A DNA stretch of 64,000 nucleotides. Source: Betaproteobacteria bacterium (GTDB taxonomy: Bacteria; Pseudomonadota; Gammaproteobacteria; Burkholderiales; Usitatibacteraceae). Shown piece by piece: positions 17,764 through 26,600 of the stretch. The position numbers and the translations under genes are program-made. The notes below the pieces were generated by a model, which saw only the letters and a program-made list of their open reading frames with translations, ran no database searches and had not been told where the DNA came from. The stretch spans positions 613,501 through 677,500 of the forward strand of contig JADKJU010000001.1 of NCBI GenBank assembly GCA_016720855.1, written 5' to 3'. Within the stretch, counting starts at the first letter, position 1, and each line of letters starts with the position of its first letter.

Positions 17764-20700
17764 ATGCGCAAGTGGGCCTTGCTCCCGCAGATGCTCGTCA
17801 CCGCGTTCCTGGCGACGGCCGGATACCACGCTGCCGCCACGTCGATCTCTGCCGGCGGGAGCCACTCCATGGCCGTGCGTTCCGACGGTGCTGCGTTGAC
17901 CTGGGGCAACGACGATTGGGGTCAGCTCGGAACAGGTCGCGTCCTCGCGTTTCCCGACCCGCTCCCCATTGCGTCGTTGAGCGGCGTGCGCGCGATCACG
18001 GGAGGGTACCTGCACACGGTCGCGCTGCGCGCCGACGGGACGCTCGTCGCCGTCGGCGACAACCTCGCCGGTCAGATCGGCGATGGCTCACGGTCGGCGC
18101 GAGTGTCCCCTGTCCCGGTCGCGGGCATCGCCAACGTCGTCGCCGTCGATGCCGGCGCGTATTTCAACCTGGCCGTGTGCAGCGACGGCACCGCCTGGGC
18201 CTGGGGAGACAACGACAGTGGCCAACTGGGCGACGGGACGGTGACGAATCGAGCCTTGCCCGCTCGCGTCCCCGGCCTCACCGGCATCGTTGCGATATCC
18301 GCCGGCTACGGCCACTCCCTCGCCGTGCGTTCCGATGGCACCGTGTTGGCCTGGGGAAACAATGCCCAGGGTCAGCTGGGCGACACAACGATCACTTCCC
18401 GCTCGTCGCCGGTCACCGTCGCCGGGCTCACGGACGTCGTCGCCGTTTCCGCCGGCGATTATCACTCGCTTGCGCTCAAGCGCGACGGGACGGTCTGGGC
18501 GTGGGGAAAGAACGGCCAAGGCCAACTCGGCAATGGCGCGGAGGGCGATCGGAATGCGCCGGTTCAGGTCACCGGGCTTGCCGGCGTAACCGCGATCTCT
18601 GCCGGGGGGGATTTTTCAGCAAGCCTGCGCTCCGATGGAACGGTCTGGACGTGGGGATACAACCTCTTCGAACAGCTGGGTGACGGCGGCGCGACATTTC
18701 TGCTGTCGCGTGTTCCCGTGCGCGTCTCGGGGCTCGCCGAAGTCACCGCCATCGTCGCCGGCTATGCCCACGTGATCGCCCGGCGTTCGGACGGGACTGC
18801 GTGGACGTGGGGCCTGAACGGCGATGGACAACTCGGCGTCGGAACCACGGACAATCGCAACGCGCCGGTCGCGGTTCCCGGCCTGACGGGGATCGAATCG
18901 GTGTCCGCCGGCAACTATCACACCCACGCCATCGGCGCCGACGGCCGGGTCTGGGCATGGGGCTCCAACAGCGACGGACAGCTTGGCAGCGGCATACCAG
19001 TATTCCAGACCGTCCCCGGCACAGCGAACGGACCTTCGGGATACGTTGCAGTCGCCGCCGGCTACGCAACGTCCTACGCACTGCGAGCCGACGGCACGGT
19101 GTGGTCGTGGGGATCCAATGTGATCGGCGCGCTGGGCACTGGTTCCGGACCGGCACGCTCGATACCGGCCCAGGTCCGCGGCCTGTCCGGTGTAGTCGCG
19201 ATCGACGCGGGCTTCAACCACGGCGTCGCGCTGCGCTCGGACGGCACGGTCTGGGCCTGGGGCAGCAATCTGGAAGGCCAACTCGGAAGCAACGTCTCTT
19301 TCTACTGGTCGGAAACACCGGTCCCGATTGCGGGGCTTTCGCAGATCACGGCCGTCGCCGCCGGCTTCGGGCATATCCTGGCCCTTCGTGCCGACGGTAC
19401 TGTCTTCGCCATCGGCATGAACCGCGAAGGAGAACTCGGCGACGGTACGACGACGAACCGTGCCAATCCCGTCCCGGTGTCAGGGCTTTTCGATGCAGTG
19501 GCCATCGCAGCCGGCGGATACCATTCCCTGGCCGTTCGGCGCGACGGCACCGTCGTCGCCTGGGGCTCAAACTCCAGCGGGGAACTCGGCGATGGCTCCA
19601 CGACGGATCGCGCGACTCCCGTCGCCTTGCCGGGCCTTGCGAACATCGCCGCAGTCGCGGGCGGCTGGATGCACTCGATGGCGCTCGGACGAGACGGTCG
19701 CGTGTCAACGTGGGGCAGCAACGGCCTCGGGCAATTGGGCGATGGAACGGCCGGCTATCGGGCGGCACCCGCTCCGGTACCCGGGTTTGCGCAAGGATCC
19801 GCGATCGCCGCCGGCGATTTCCACTCCCTCGCCGTGAGGTCGGACGGCAGCGTGTGGTCGTGGGGAAACAACGGCGAGGGAGAAATCGGAGACGGCACCG
19901 CGGTCGATCGCGCAGTACCCGTTGTCGTTCGCCGGGATGGGGGTGGCGGAACGATTGCCGGCAATGACTGGTTCCTCGACCTCGACCCGCTGGTTGCGTC
20001 GATCATTCCGGCGGATAAGGTGCCGGTCTTCCTGATTGTCGCCTCGCCCGAAACCGTCGACATCAGCGCAAGAGTCCAGTTCCGCGCCGAAGACGTGGGG
20101 ACCACGGGATCGATTTTCGTTTTCGCTTCGGCGCCCGCGGATGTCGTGCGATCGGCGAAAGGCGGCGAGGCGCCCCTGGTGGTGGGCAGGACGGTGTCGC
20201 GCGATGGCCGCAAGGACGCCGCGGTGGCGTGCGTGCTGGCCCAACTCACCTCGACCGGGCAACTGCAGGCGGTCACCGCCTCGAGCCTGCAAGCCTACGT
20301 GACCGGCGTGCTTTCCGGGCAGGGACAGGCAGTCACGGTGATCAACGGCGCAACCGCAGTGAATATCGGAGGCGCGACGTTCTACGTGGGATACGGGCCC
20401 GACCCCGCGTCGATGCTCAACAGCGGTCTCAATCGCGGCGTCGTGACCGTCCCGGGGGCCAGGGAATGCAAGCCGCAGGCCCCGCAGACCGGCTGGTGGT
20501 GGAACGCCGCCGAGGGCGGCCGTGGCTATTCCGTGGAAGTGGCCGGCAACCACATCTTCTTCGCCGCCTTCCTCTACGACGACACGGGGCGCTCGAACTG
20601 GTATGTGGCCACCGGCAACACGTCGCTCGACGGCTCCCTCTTCACCGGCGACCTGCTCAAGGTCACCGGCGGGCAGACGCTCACCGGTGCCTACAAGCCT

Positions 20701-21181
20701 CCGAATCCGGTGCAGAGCGCGGGCCCTTTCACGCTCGCCTTCTCCGATGCTTCCAACGGGACGATGGTGTGGCCCGGCGGGACGGTCGCCATCGAGCGCT
20801 TCAACATCATTCCGGGCGGACTCGCCGCAGCTCCCCAGGCCAACGTGCCGGAGTCGGGCTGGTGGTGGAACCCGGCGGAGAGCGGCCGCGGCTTCTTCAT
20901 CGAGTGGCAGAACGGGAGCGCGGATCTGGCCGGCTACATGTACGACGAGGCAGGCAACCCGGTGTGGTACCTGTCGCTCTTCCCCACGCCCAACCCGCGC
21001 ACCTTCAGCGGCAACTGGTGGAGCTACGCCAACGGCCAGACGCTCATGGGCGGGTACAAGCCCCCCACCCTCCCCCCCGAGCACCGTGGCGCCGGTCACG
21101 GTGCAGTTCGACACGACCACCACCGCCACCATGACCCTGCCCAACGGACGGCAACTTCCCCTCACCCGGCACCGGTTCTGA
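17764..21181 (+). pseudogene. Secreted RCC1-repeat protein with shared C-terminal WWWN module; one-base frameshift
   Basis: Start at ATG 17764 (AGGAGG 9 bases upstream) with a signal peptide MRKWALLPQMLVTAFLATAG. Fourteen consecutive RCC1-type repeats of about 50 residues follow (pattern AGxxHSLAVRSDGTVWAWGxN-GQLGDGT), ending near 19940; this is enough for two seven-bladed propellers. Next is a domain shared with three other proteins here (RAEDVGTTGSIFVFASAP, SLQAYVTGVLSGQGQAVTVI), then two WWWN/GRGF repeats. The frame breaks in a C7 run near 21074-21080: removing one C restores a tail ending LPLTRHRF at the stop 21179-21181, matching the paralogues. As written the frame runs on to 22410 through antisense of tcuB, which is not credible. 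Real mutation or sequencing error cannot be told apart here. Confidence 0.8.
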
Positions 21182-21231
21182 GCCGGCAGCAAGGCAGACA
21201 CCGTCCACCGACGGCAGGCCGACCGCGCGAT

Positions 21232-22371
21232 TCACTCATTGGCGATATCCGCAAGCGGCCGCCGCCGCTCCAGATGGAAGCGCACCAGCGCCGCAAGCCG
21301 GTAGAGGGCGTGCACAAACTTGCCGTAGGGCATCGTCACGAAGAGCGCCAGCACCAGGCCCAGGTGCGCTACCAGCAGCAGTCCCATGGCCCGCGTCTCG
21401 CGCAACGCGAGCAGCCCGAGGCCGGTCAGGCTTGCGAGGAAGAGCAGCGCGAGGAATCCCGCCTCCATCCCCTTCTGCTCCGGGTCCACCAGCTCCGGGT
21501 CGCGCCGGCGCTTGAGCCAGAGGAGCCCCAGGGGCCCGATGAGCAGTCCGATGCCGCCCGCGGTGCCCAGGATCACCGGAAGGCTCCAGAACGGGTACGG
21601 CGCCTTCCAGCCGAACGCGTAGTGGTAGATCGTCGCCGTGGTCGTGGCCGTGAAGCAGAGCAGGAATCCGTAGAAGGTGAGATGGTGGAATCGCCGCCGC
21701 GCGAACGAGGGTTTCTCGTCCGGGTACATGCAGCCGTCGCCGCCACCGTCGAGGTACTTGAGCGTGAGCGCATCGACCAGCGCGTTTCCCGCGGGCACGG
21801 GCGCCGCGAAATCGGCCGCTTTCTCCTCCATGTCCAGCCAGAAGCGCGCGAAGCCCATGACGAACGCGAGGAGCACGAAAGCGGACACCGAACCGAACAC
21901 GGCCACCATCGCGTTGTGGGAAATCACGGCGTAAAAGGAACCCTGCGCGTCGGAAAAAGCCATGAGGAGGCGAGCCGGATCGGAGACCAGGGCGGCGAAA
22001 AGCAGCATGAAGGCGAGGCTTGCGGCAGTGGCGAGGCTCGTGACGATCCCGTTCGCCTCGAAGGCGCGCGCGAAGAACCCCGGCCAGGCGTACTTCCGGT
22101 AGGTCTGCACACGCACCTGCGCAAGGATGCGCGGGAAGTTGAGCTGGAACTCGTGCGGCGGCGCGTACTGGCAGGCGTAGAGGCAGGCGCCGCAGTTATG
22201 GCACAGGTTCGCGAGGTAATGCACGTCGCTCTCGGAGAACGAGAGACGGCGCTGCAGCGCCGGGAAGACCGCGCAGTAGCCCTCGCAGTAGCGGCAGGCG
22301 TTGCAGATCGCGAGTACGCGCTGCGCCTCCTCGACCAGTTGCGGCAGCGACCTGGGCTCAGCCATGGACAT
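21232..22371 (-). CDS. tcuB: Tricarballylate/citrate utilisation membrane iron-sulfur protein TcuB
   Basis: About 379 residues. Two cysteine clusters near the N-terminus (CNACRYCEGYCAVFPA and CHNCGACLYACQYAPPHEF) for [4Fe-4S] centres, then about six membrane helices. TcuB re-oxidises the FAD of TcuA and passes electrons to the quinone pool. The start is taken as ATG 22369-22371 (GAGG 9 bases upstream); ATG 22363-22365 is also possible. It overlaps the end of tcuA, so translation is coupled. Confidence 0.88.
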   Translation of the reverse strand: MSMAEPRSLPQLVEEAQRVLAICNACRYCEGYCAVFPALQRRLSFSESDVHYLANLCHNCGACLYACQYAPPHEFQLNFPRILAQVRVQTYRKYAWPGFFARAFEANGIVTSLATAASLAFMLLFAALVSDPARLLMAFSDAQGSFYAVISHNAMVAVFGSVSAFVLLAFVMGFARFWLDMEEKAADFAAPVPAGNALVDALTLKYLDGGGDGCMYPDEKPSFARRRFHHLTFYGFLLCFTATTTATIYHYAFGWKAPYPFWSLPVILGTAGGIGLLIGPLGLLWLKRRRDPELVDPEQKGMEAGFLALLFLASLTGLGLLALRETRAMGLLLVAHLGLVLALFVTMPYGKFVHALYRLAALVRFHLERRRPLADIANE

Positions 22372-23752
22372 GGCGTGCGGCCTCGCTGCCCGCGATGCGG
22401 CCGAAGGTAGTGCCGATCGCCATGCCGATGCCGGCAAGGTAGCCCTTGCCCAGGATGTTGCCGGCCATGATCTCCCCGGCGGCGAAGATGTTGGCCGCTG
22501 GCCTGTCGTCCTGCAGGATCATGCGGGCCTTCTCGTCGATCGCGACGCCGAGGTAGGTGAAGGTGAGGCCGGGGCGCAGCGGGTAGGCGTAGAAAGGCGG
22601 CGTGTCGATGGCGCGCGCCCAGTGGGTCTTGGCGGGCACGATGCCCTCGGTGCGGCAGTCGTCCTGGACCGTGTGGTCGAAAGTGCCCGGGCGCACCGCG
22701 GCGTTGAACTCCGCGACCGTTTTCTCGAGCGCGCCCGGATCCAGGCCGAGCTTCGCTGCGAGTTCGCGCACGGTTTTCGCCCTTTCCGGCGGGAACACCG
22801 GCGGCATGAACTTGCCCATCGACTTGGCGTCGATGATCGAATACCCGATCTGGTCCGGCTGCCCGGCCACCAGGCGACCCCAGATCGCGTAGCGCTTGGG
22901 CCAGAAGTCCTCGCCCTCGTCGTAGAAGCGCTGCGCGTTCTTGTTGACGACGATGCCCAGCGACACCGCGTCCACGCGCGTGACGATGCCTCCGTCGAAC
23001 CGCGGCGAGCGCGCATCGATCGCCACGCAGTGCCCTTGCGTGGGGTCGCTCACCTGCTTGGCGCCCTTGGCGAGCAGGAGCTTGAGCACCACGCCCATGT
23101 TGAAGGGGGTGCCGCGCACGAGGAAGTTGTCGGCCGGTGGCCCCCACGCTTCGCGCAGCCACGCCAGGTTCGATTCGAATCCGCCGGAGGCGGCCACGAC
23201 CGTCTTCGCGCGGATCTCGTGGCGCGCGCCCCGGCATTCCACGATCGCGCCGGTGAACCGGTCGCCGGAGATCGCCAGATCGACCACCGCCGTCTCGTAG
23301 GCGATCTCGACACCCAGCTTTGCCGCGCTGGCGTAATAGGCGTTCATCAGGGCCTTGCCGCCGCCCAGGAAGAAGGCGTTCGTCCGCGACAGGTGCAGCG
23401 TCCCGCCCAGCGGCGCCTGGAAGCGCACGCCGTGCGCCTTCATCCACGGCAGGTGCTGCTCGGTCTGGCGGATGGTCATGCGCGCGAGATTCTCGTCGGT
23501 GAGCCCGCCCGTGACCTTGAGGAGGTCCTGCCAGTACTCCTCCTCGGGATAGGCCTGCGTGAGCACCTCCAGCGGGCCCGAGTGCATCGTTCGCATGTTG
23601 CGCGTGTGGCGGCTGTTGCCGCCGCGAAACGGAATCGGCGCCGCCTCCAGGACGAGCACGCTCGCTCCGGCCTTGCGCGCCGTGATGGCAGCGCACAGCG
23701 CGGCATTGCCGCCGCCGAGCACCAGGACGTCGCAGGTTCGTGAGGGGTCCAT
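22358..23752 (-). CDS. tcuA: FAD-dependent tricarballylate dehydrogenase TcuA
   Basis: 464 residues. N-terminal dinucleotide-binding motif CDVLVLGGGNAALCAAITARK, fumarate reductase/succinate dehydrogenase flavoprotein fold with GGNSRHTRN, and a C-terminal FAD contact FAAGEIMAGNILGKGYLAG. TcuA oxidises tricarballylate to cis-aconitate in known systems. It lies between the gntR regulator (6-bp gap) and tcuB (overlap), one operon. The exact substrate is inferred from the tcuAB pairing and could be a related polycarboxylate. Confidence 0.88.
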   Translation of the reverse strand: MDPSRTCDVLVLGGGNAALCAAITARKAGASVLVLEAAPIPFRGGNSRHTRNMRTMHSGPLEVLTQAYPEEEYWQDLLKVTGGLTDENLARMTIRQTEQHLPWMKAHGVRFQAPLGGTLHLSRTNAFFLGGGKALMNAYYASAAKLGVEIAYETAVVDLAISGDRFTGAIVECRGARHEIRAKTVVAASGGFESNLAWLREAWGPPADNFLVRGTPFNMGVVLKLLLAKGAKQVSDPTQGHCVAIDARSPRFDGGIVTRVDAVSLGIVVNKNAQRFYDEGEDFWPKRYAIWGRLVAGQPDQIGYSIIDAKSMGKFMPPVFPPERAKTVRELAAKLGLDPGALEKTVAEFNAAVRPGTFDHTVQDDCRTEGIVPAKTHWARAIDTPPFYAYPLRPGLTFTYLGVAIDEKARMILQDDRPAANIFAAGEIMAGNILGKGYLAGIGMAIGTTFGRIAGSEAARHVHG

Positions 23753-23758
23753 CGCCGG

Positions 23759-24442
23759 TCAGTCGTCCAGCATCAGGCCCAGGCGAGCCCGATAGGCGGC
23801 GCGGATGTGGGCGCGGGCCGCGGCCGCGGCGGCTTCGGCATCATGACGGGCGATCGCCTGGACGATCGCGTCGTGCTCGGCGCGCGCCGCTTCGGGCCGA
23901 CCGGCGATCGCGAGCGTCGTCCTTCCCAGGAGCACCATCGATTGCCGCAGCGCGTTCACCGAGCGGACAAGGAAGCGGTTGTGCGCGCTTCGGAGCAGGG
24001 CTTCGTGGAACAGGCGGTTGATGCGCGCCAGGCGCATCGGATCGGCTCCGACCTCGCGATCGCGCTGGGCGATCTCGCGCAGCGTGTCGATCTCCGCTTC
24101 GGAGGCATGCCGGGCCGCCAGCCCCGCGGCAGTGCCCTCGAGCACCTCGCGCATGTCGTAGAGTTCCGCGACCATTCCGGGGTCGAGCTCGGCGACGATC
24201 ATGCCGCGCGAGGGGTCACGCGCGATGAGCCCGTCGCTTTCCAGACGCCCCAGGGCCTCGCGCACGGGCGTGCGGCTGGCGCCGACCCACGTCGACAGCT
24301 CGACTTCCCGCAGGCGCGTGCCGGGCTTCAGGACCCCGGTTTCGATCGATTCGAAGAGCTTCCTGTAGGCGTGGTCGCCACGCGAGGCCCGGCTCGCTCC
24401 GGGCTTCGGTTTTCGTGCGATCGCTGGCTTGTGCGTGGGCAT
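23759..24442 (-). CDS. GntR-family transcriptional regulator (FCD/FadR type)
   Basis: 227 residues from ATG 24440-24442. N-terminal winged helix (about 25-90: LREVELSTWVGASRTPVREALGRLESDGLI) and an all-helical FCD ligand domain (about 97-225) with the metal-binding His pattern (LARINRLFHEALL, RAEHDAI). First gene of the operon with tcuA and tcuB, so it probably controls that operon and the divergent binding-protein gene through the GTATAC palindrome in between. The ligand is likely a tri- or dicarboxylate. Confidence 0.9.
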   Translation of the reverse strand: MPTHKPAIARKPKPGASRASRGDHAYRKLFESIETGVLKPGTRLREVELSTWVGASRTPVREALGRLESDGLIARDPSRGMIVAELDPGMVAELYDMREVLEGTAAGLAARHASEAEIDTLREIAQRDREVGADPMRLARINRLFHEALLRSAHNRFLVRSVNALRQSMVLLGRTTLAIAGRPEAARAEHDAIVQAIARHDAEAAAAAARAHIRAAYRARLGLMLDD

Positions 24443-24462
24443 CAACAGGGACGGGGCGCGGA

Positions 24463-24497
24463 TTGACAGGGGGCGGTGTGTGTATACAATCGTATAC
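24463..24497 (+). promoter_or_regulatory. Promoter with overlapping GntR-type operator palindrome
   Basis: TTGACA (24463-24468), 16-base spacer and TACAAT (24485-24490) form a good sigma70-type promoter toward the Bug protein gene at 24538. It is overlapped by GTATAC-aatc-GTATAC (24482-24497), two palindromic half sites in a symmetric array like the GTATAC cores bound by FCD-type GntR regulators. The site lies between divergent gntR and the transporter gene, so repression of both directions is plausible. Confidence 0.65.
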
Positions 24498-24537
24498 TGG
24501 ATTCGCCATGACCGACAAGACCCCGAGGAGAACGCGC

Positions 24538-25500
24538 ATGAGACGCTTGCTGCTTGCCGCCGCCGCACTGGCCTTCGCCGGAGCCACCGCCGCGCAATCG
24601 GATTTCCCTACCCGCTCGATCACGATGCTGGTCGGGTTCGCACCCGGCGGGGCGAGCGATACGGCGGCGCGCATCATCGCCAAGAAGCTCTCCGAGAACA
24701 TGGGCCAGACGGTCGTCGTGGAGAACAGGGCCGGCGCCGGCGGCAACATCGCGCACCAGCAGATGGCCGGCGCTACCCCGGACGGCTACACCATCCTGCT
24801 CGGTTCGGTCGGCCCGCTCGCCGTCGCGCCGCACCTCATCGCGAAGCTGCCGTACGACCCGCTGAAGGACCTCGCCCCGCTCACCATGGCGGTCTCGTTC
24901 CCCAACGTGCTCGTCGTTCATGCCGGCGTGCCGGCGAAGACACTGGCCGAATTCGTGGCCCTCGCCAAGGCGAAGCCCGGTAGCCTCGACTACGCATCCA
25001 CCGGCGTTGGCAGCGCCTCCCACCTGGCCGGCGAGCTCTTCAACCAGCGCGCCGGCGTGGACATCGTGCACATCCCCTACAAGGGCGGCGGCCCGGCCAT
25101 GACGGATCTCCTCGGCGGGCGCGTCTCGGCCTATTACTCGACCCCGTCCACCGCCGGCCCGCACATCGAATCCGGGAAACTGAACGCACTGGCCGTCACC
25201 GGCCTGAATCGCTCGGTCTTCCTGCCCAACGTGCCCACCATCGCCGAGTCCGGCTACCCCGGGTTCGAGGCGGAAAACTGGTACGCGTTCGTGACCACGT
25301 CCAGGATGCCCGTGGCTCTCCAGGAGCGCTGGAACAGGGAACTCGTGAAGGTACTGAGCTCGCCGGACGTGAAGGAGCAACTGGCCAAGCATTTCTTCGA
25401 GCCCAAACCCTGCACGCGCGACGAACTCGCGAAGTACATCAAGAGCGAGTACGACACCTGGGGCCGCGTGGTGAAGAAGGCGGGAATCACCGCGAACTGA
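24538..25500 (+). CDS. Bug/TctC-family tripartite tricarboxylate transporter binding protein
   Basis: 320 residues from ATG 24538 (GAGGAG 7 bases upstream). Signal peptide MRRLLLAAAALAFAGATAAQ, then the Bug family hallmarks: PTRSITMLVGFAPGGASDTAARI, VVENRAGAGGNIAHQQMA, LDYASTGVGSASHLAGELF, DIVHIPYKGGGPAMTDLLGG. Periplasmic carboxylate-binding protein. No tctA/tctB membrane genes are in the window, so it must pair with distant ones. Divergent from gntR-tcuAB and co-directional with the dehydrogenase 7 bp downstream. Confidence 0.93.
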   Translation: MRRLLLAAAALAFAGATAAQSDFPTRSITMLVGFAPGGASDTAARIIAKKLSENMGQTVVVENRAGAGGNIAHQQMAGATPDGYTILLGSVGPLAVAPHLIAKLPYDPLKDLAPLTMAVSFPNVLVVHAGVPAKTLAEFVALAKAKPGSLDYASTGVGSASHLAGELFNQRAGVDIVHIPYKGGGPAMTDLLGGRVSAYYSTPSTAGPHIESGKLNALAVTGLNRSVFLPNVPTIAESGYPGFEAENWYAFVTTSRMPVALQERWNRELVKVLSSPDVKEQLAKHFFEPKPCTRDELAKYIKSEYDTWGRVVKKAGITAN

Positions 25501-25507
25501 AGACTGC

Positions 25508-26539
25508 ATGCGTTCGACGATCACGGAGGCCGAACTCGGCGAGCTCGCGACGAACGCGCTTGCCGGGCTGGGCCTGGATCGCCGGGATGCGGCCGACGCC
25601 GCCCGCATCCTGGTGCTCGGTGATCTCTTCGGAGTCGGCACGCACGGCGTGAGCCGCATCGAGTCCTATGGCGAGCGCCTCGACCTCGGCGGCATCAAGG
25701 CGCGCCCCGACATCCGCATCGACCGGTTAGCGCCGGCCCTCGTGAAAGTGGATGGCGACAACGGCGTGGGTCCCCTGGTCGGGATGCGCGCGCTCGAGGC
25801 TGCGATGGCGCTGGCGGGCGAATCCGGCGTGGGCATTGCATTCGCGCGTTCGAGCAACCATTTCGGCGCCGTGGGCCCCTACTGCCTCATCGCCGCGCAG
25901 GCCGGGTTCGCGAGCCTCATCGGGAGCAACGCCACGACGACCATCGCCCCCACCGGCGGGCGCGATGCGCGGTTGGGCAACAGCCCGGTGGGCTTCGGCG
26001 TACCCAATCCCGGCGGCATGCCCATCATCCTCGACATGGCGATAAGCGTCGTCGCCCGCGCGAAGATCCGCAATGCATTCAAGCGCGGCGAGTCCATTTC
26101 CCCCAGCTGGGCAACGGACAAGGACGGCAACCCGACCACCGACCCGAAGGCGGCGCTCGACGGATTCCTGCTGCCCATCGGCGGCTACAAGGGCTACGGA
26201 CTGGCGCTCATCGTGGATCTCTTCGCCGGCCTGCTCTCCGGCGCCGCCTACCTCACGCACGTGAAGTCATGGTCCGACAACCCGGAACTGCCGCAGGACC
26301 TGGGGCATTTCTTCTTCGTCATCGACGCGAAGCGGCTCGGCCCGCCCGAGTGGCTGGCCGAGCGCATGCGGGACTTCATCTCGATCCTGCACTCGACGCC
26401 GCCGGTGGACCCCGCCTCGCCCGTCCTCGTGCCGGGCGAGATCGAGATGCGCAACGTCGAGCGCCAGCGCCGCGACGGGATCGCGATAGACCCGGAGCTG
26501 CGCTCGAAGCTCGAGGCATTCGCCGCCCGGCTGAAATGA
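25508..26539 (+). CDS. Ldh2/malate-L-lactate dehydrogenase family oxidoreductase
   Basis: 343 residues. LDH2/MDG fold: GDLFGVGTHGVSRIESYGERL, SNHFGAVGPYCLIAAQAG, GNSPVGFGVPNP and GGYKGYGLALIVDLFAGLLSG. NAD(P)-dependent oxidation of a 2-hydroxyacid such as malate or a sulfolactate-like compound. Follows the Bug gene by 7 bp, hence co-transcribed, in a tricarboxylate catabolism neighbourhood. The exact substrate cannot be read from sequence. Confidence 0.88.
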   Translation: MRSTITEAELGELATNALAGLGLDRRDAADAARILVLGDLFGVGTHGVSRIESYGERLDLGGIKARPDIRIDRLAPALVKVDGDNGVGPLVGMRALEAAMALAGESGVGIAFARSSNHFGAVGPYCLIAAQAGFASLIGSNATTTIAPTGGRDARLGNSPVGFGVPNPGGMPIILDMAISVVARAKIRNAFKRGESISPSWATDKDGNPTTDPKAALDGFLLPIGGYKGYGLALIVDLFAGLLSGAAYLTHVKSWSDNPELPQDLGHFFFVIDAKRLGPPEWLAERMRDFISILHSTPPVDPASPVLVPGEIEMRNVERQRRDGIAIDPELRSKLEAFAARLK

Positions 26540-26540
26540 C

Positions 26541-26584
26541 AAAGGGGACAGACCCCTATTCAGGAAAAGGGGTCTGTCCCCTTT
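26541..26584. repeat. Inverted-repeat element (AAAGGGGACAGACCCC family), copy 1; possible terminator
   Basis: Left arm AAAGGGGACAGACCCC (26541-26556) and its exact complement (26569-26584) enclose a 12-base loop; T-runs flank the right arm, and a further partial copy (GGGTCTGTCCC) follows at 26590-26600. It sits precisely between the stops of convergent Ldh2 and hydroxyacid oxidase genes. The same unit occurs at 60641-60696, so it is a dispersed repeat rather than a private terminator, though it can act as one. Confidence 0.85.
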
Positions 26585-26600
26585 TTCACGGGTCTGTCCC

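Noticed and set aside
17845..19960. CRISPR-like or satellite DNA repeat
   Set aside because: Periodicity of about 150 bp comes from RCC1 protein repeats; units are diverged in DNA with no constant direct repeat/spacer form.
21182..22410. Open frame continuing the RCC1 protein by about 410 codons
   Set aside because: It is antisense to tcuB/tcuA, Arg/His/Glu-rich, and arises only after a one-base slip in a C7 run; paralogues end at the equivalent of 21181.
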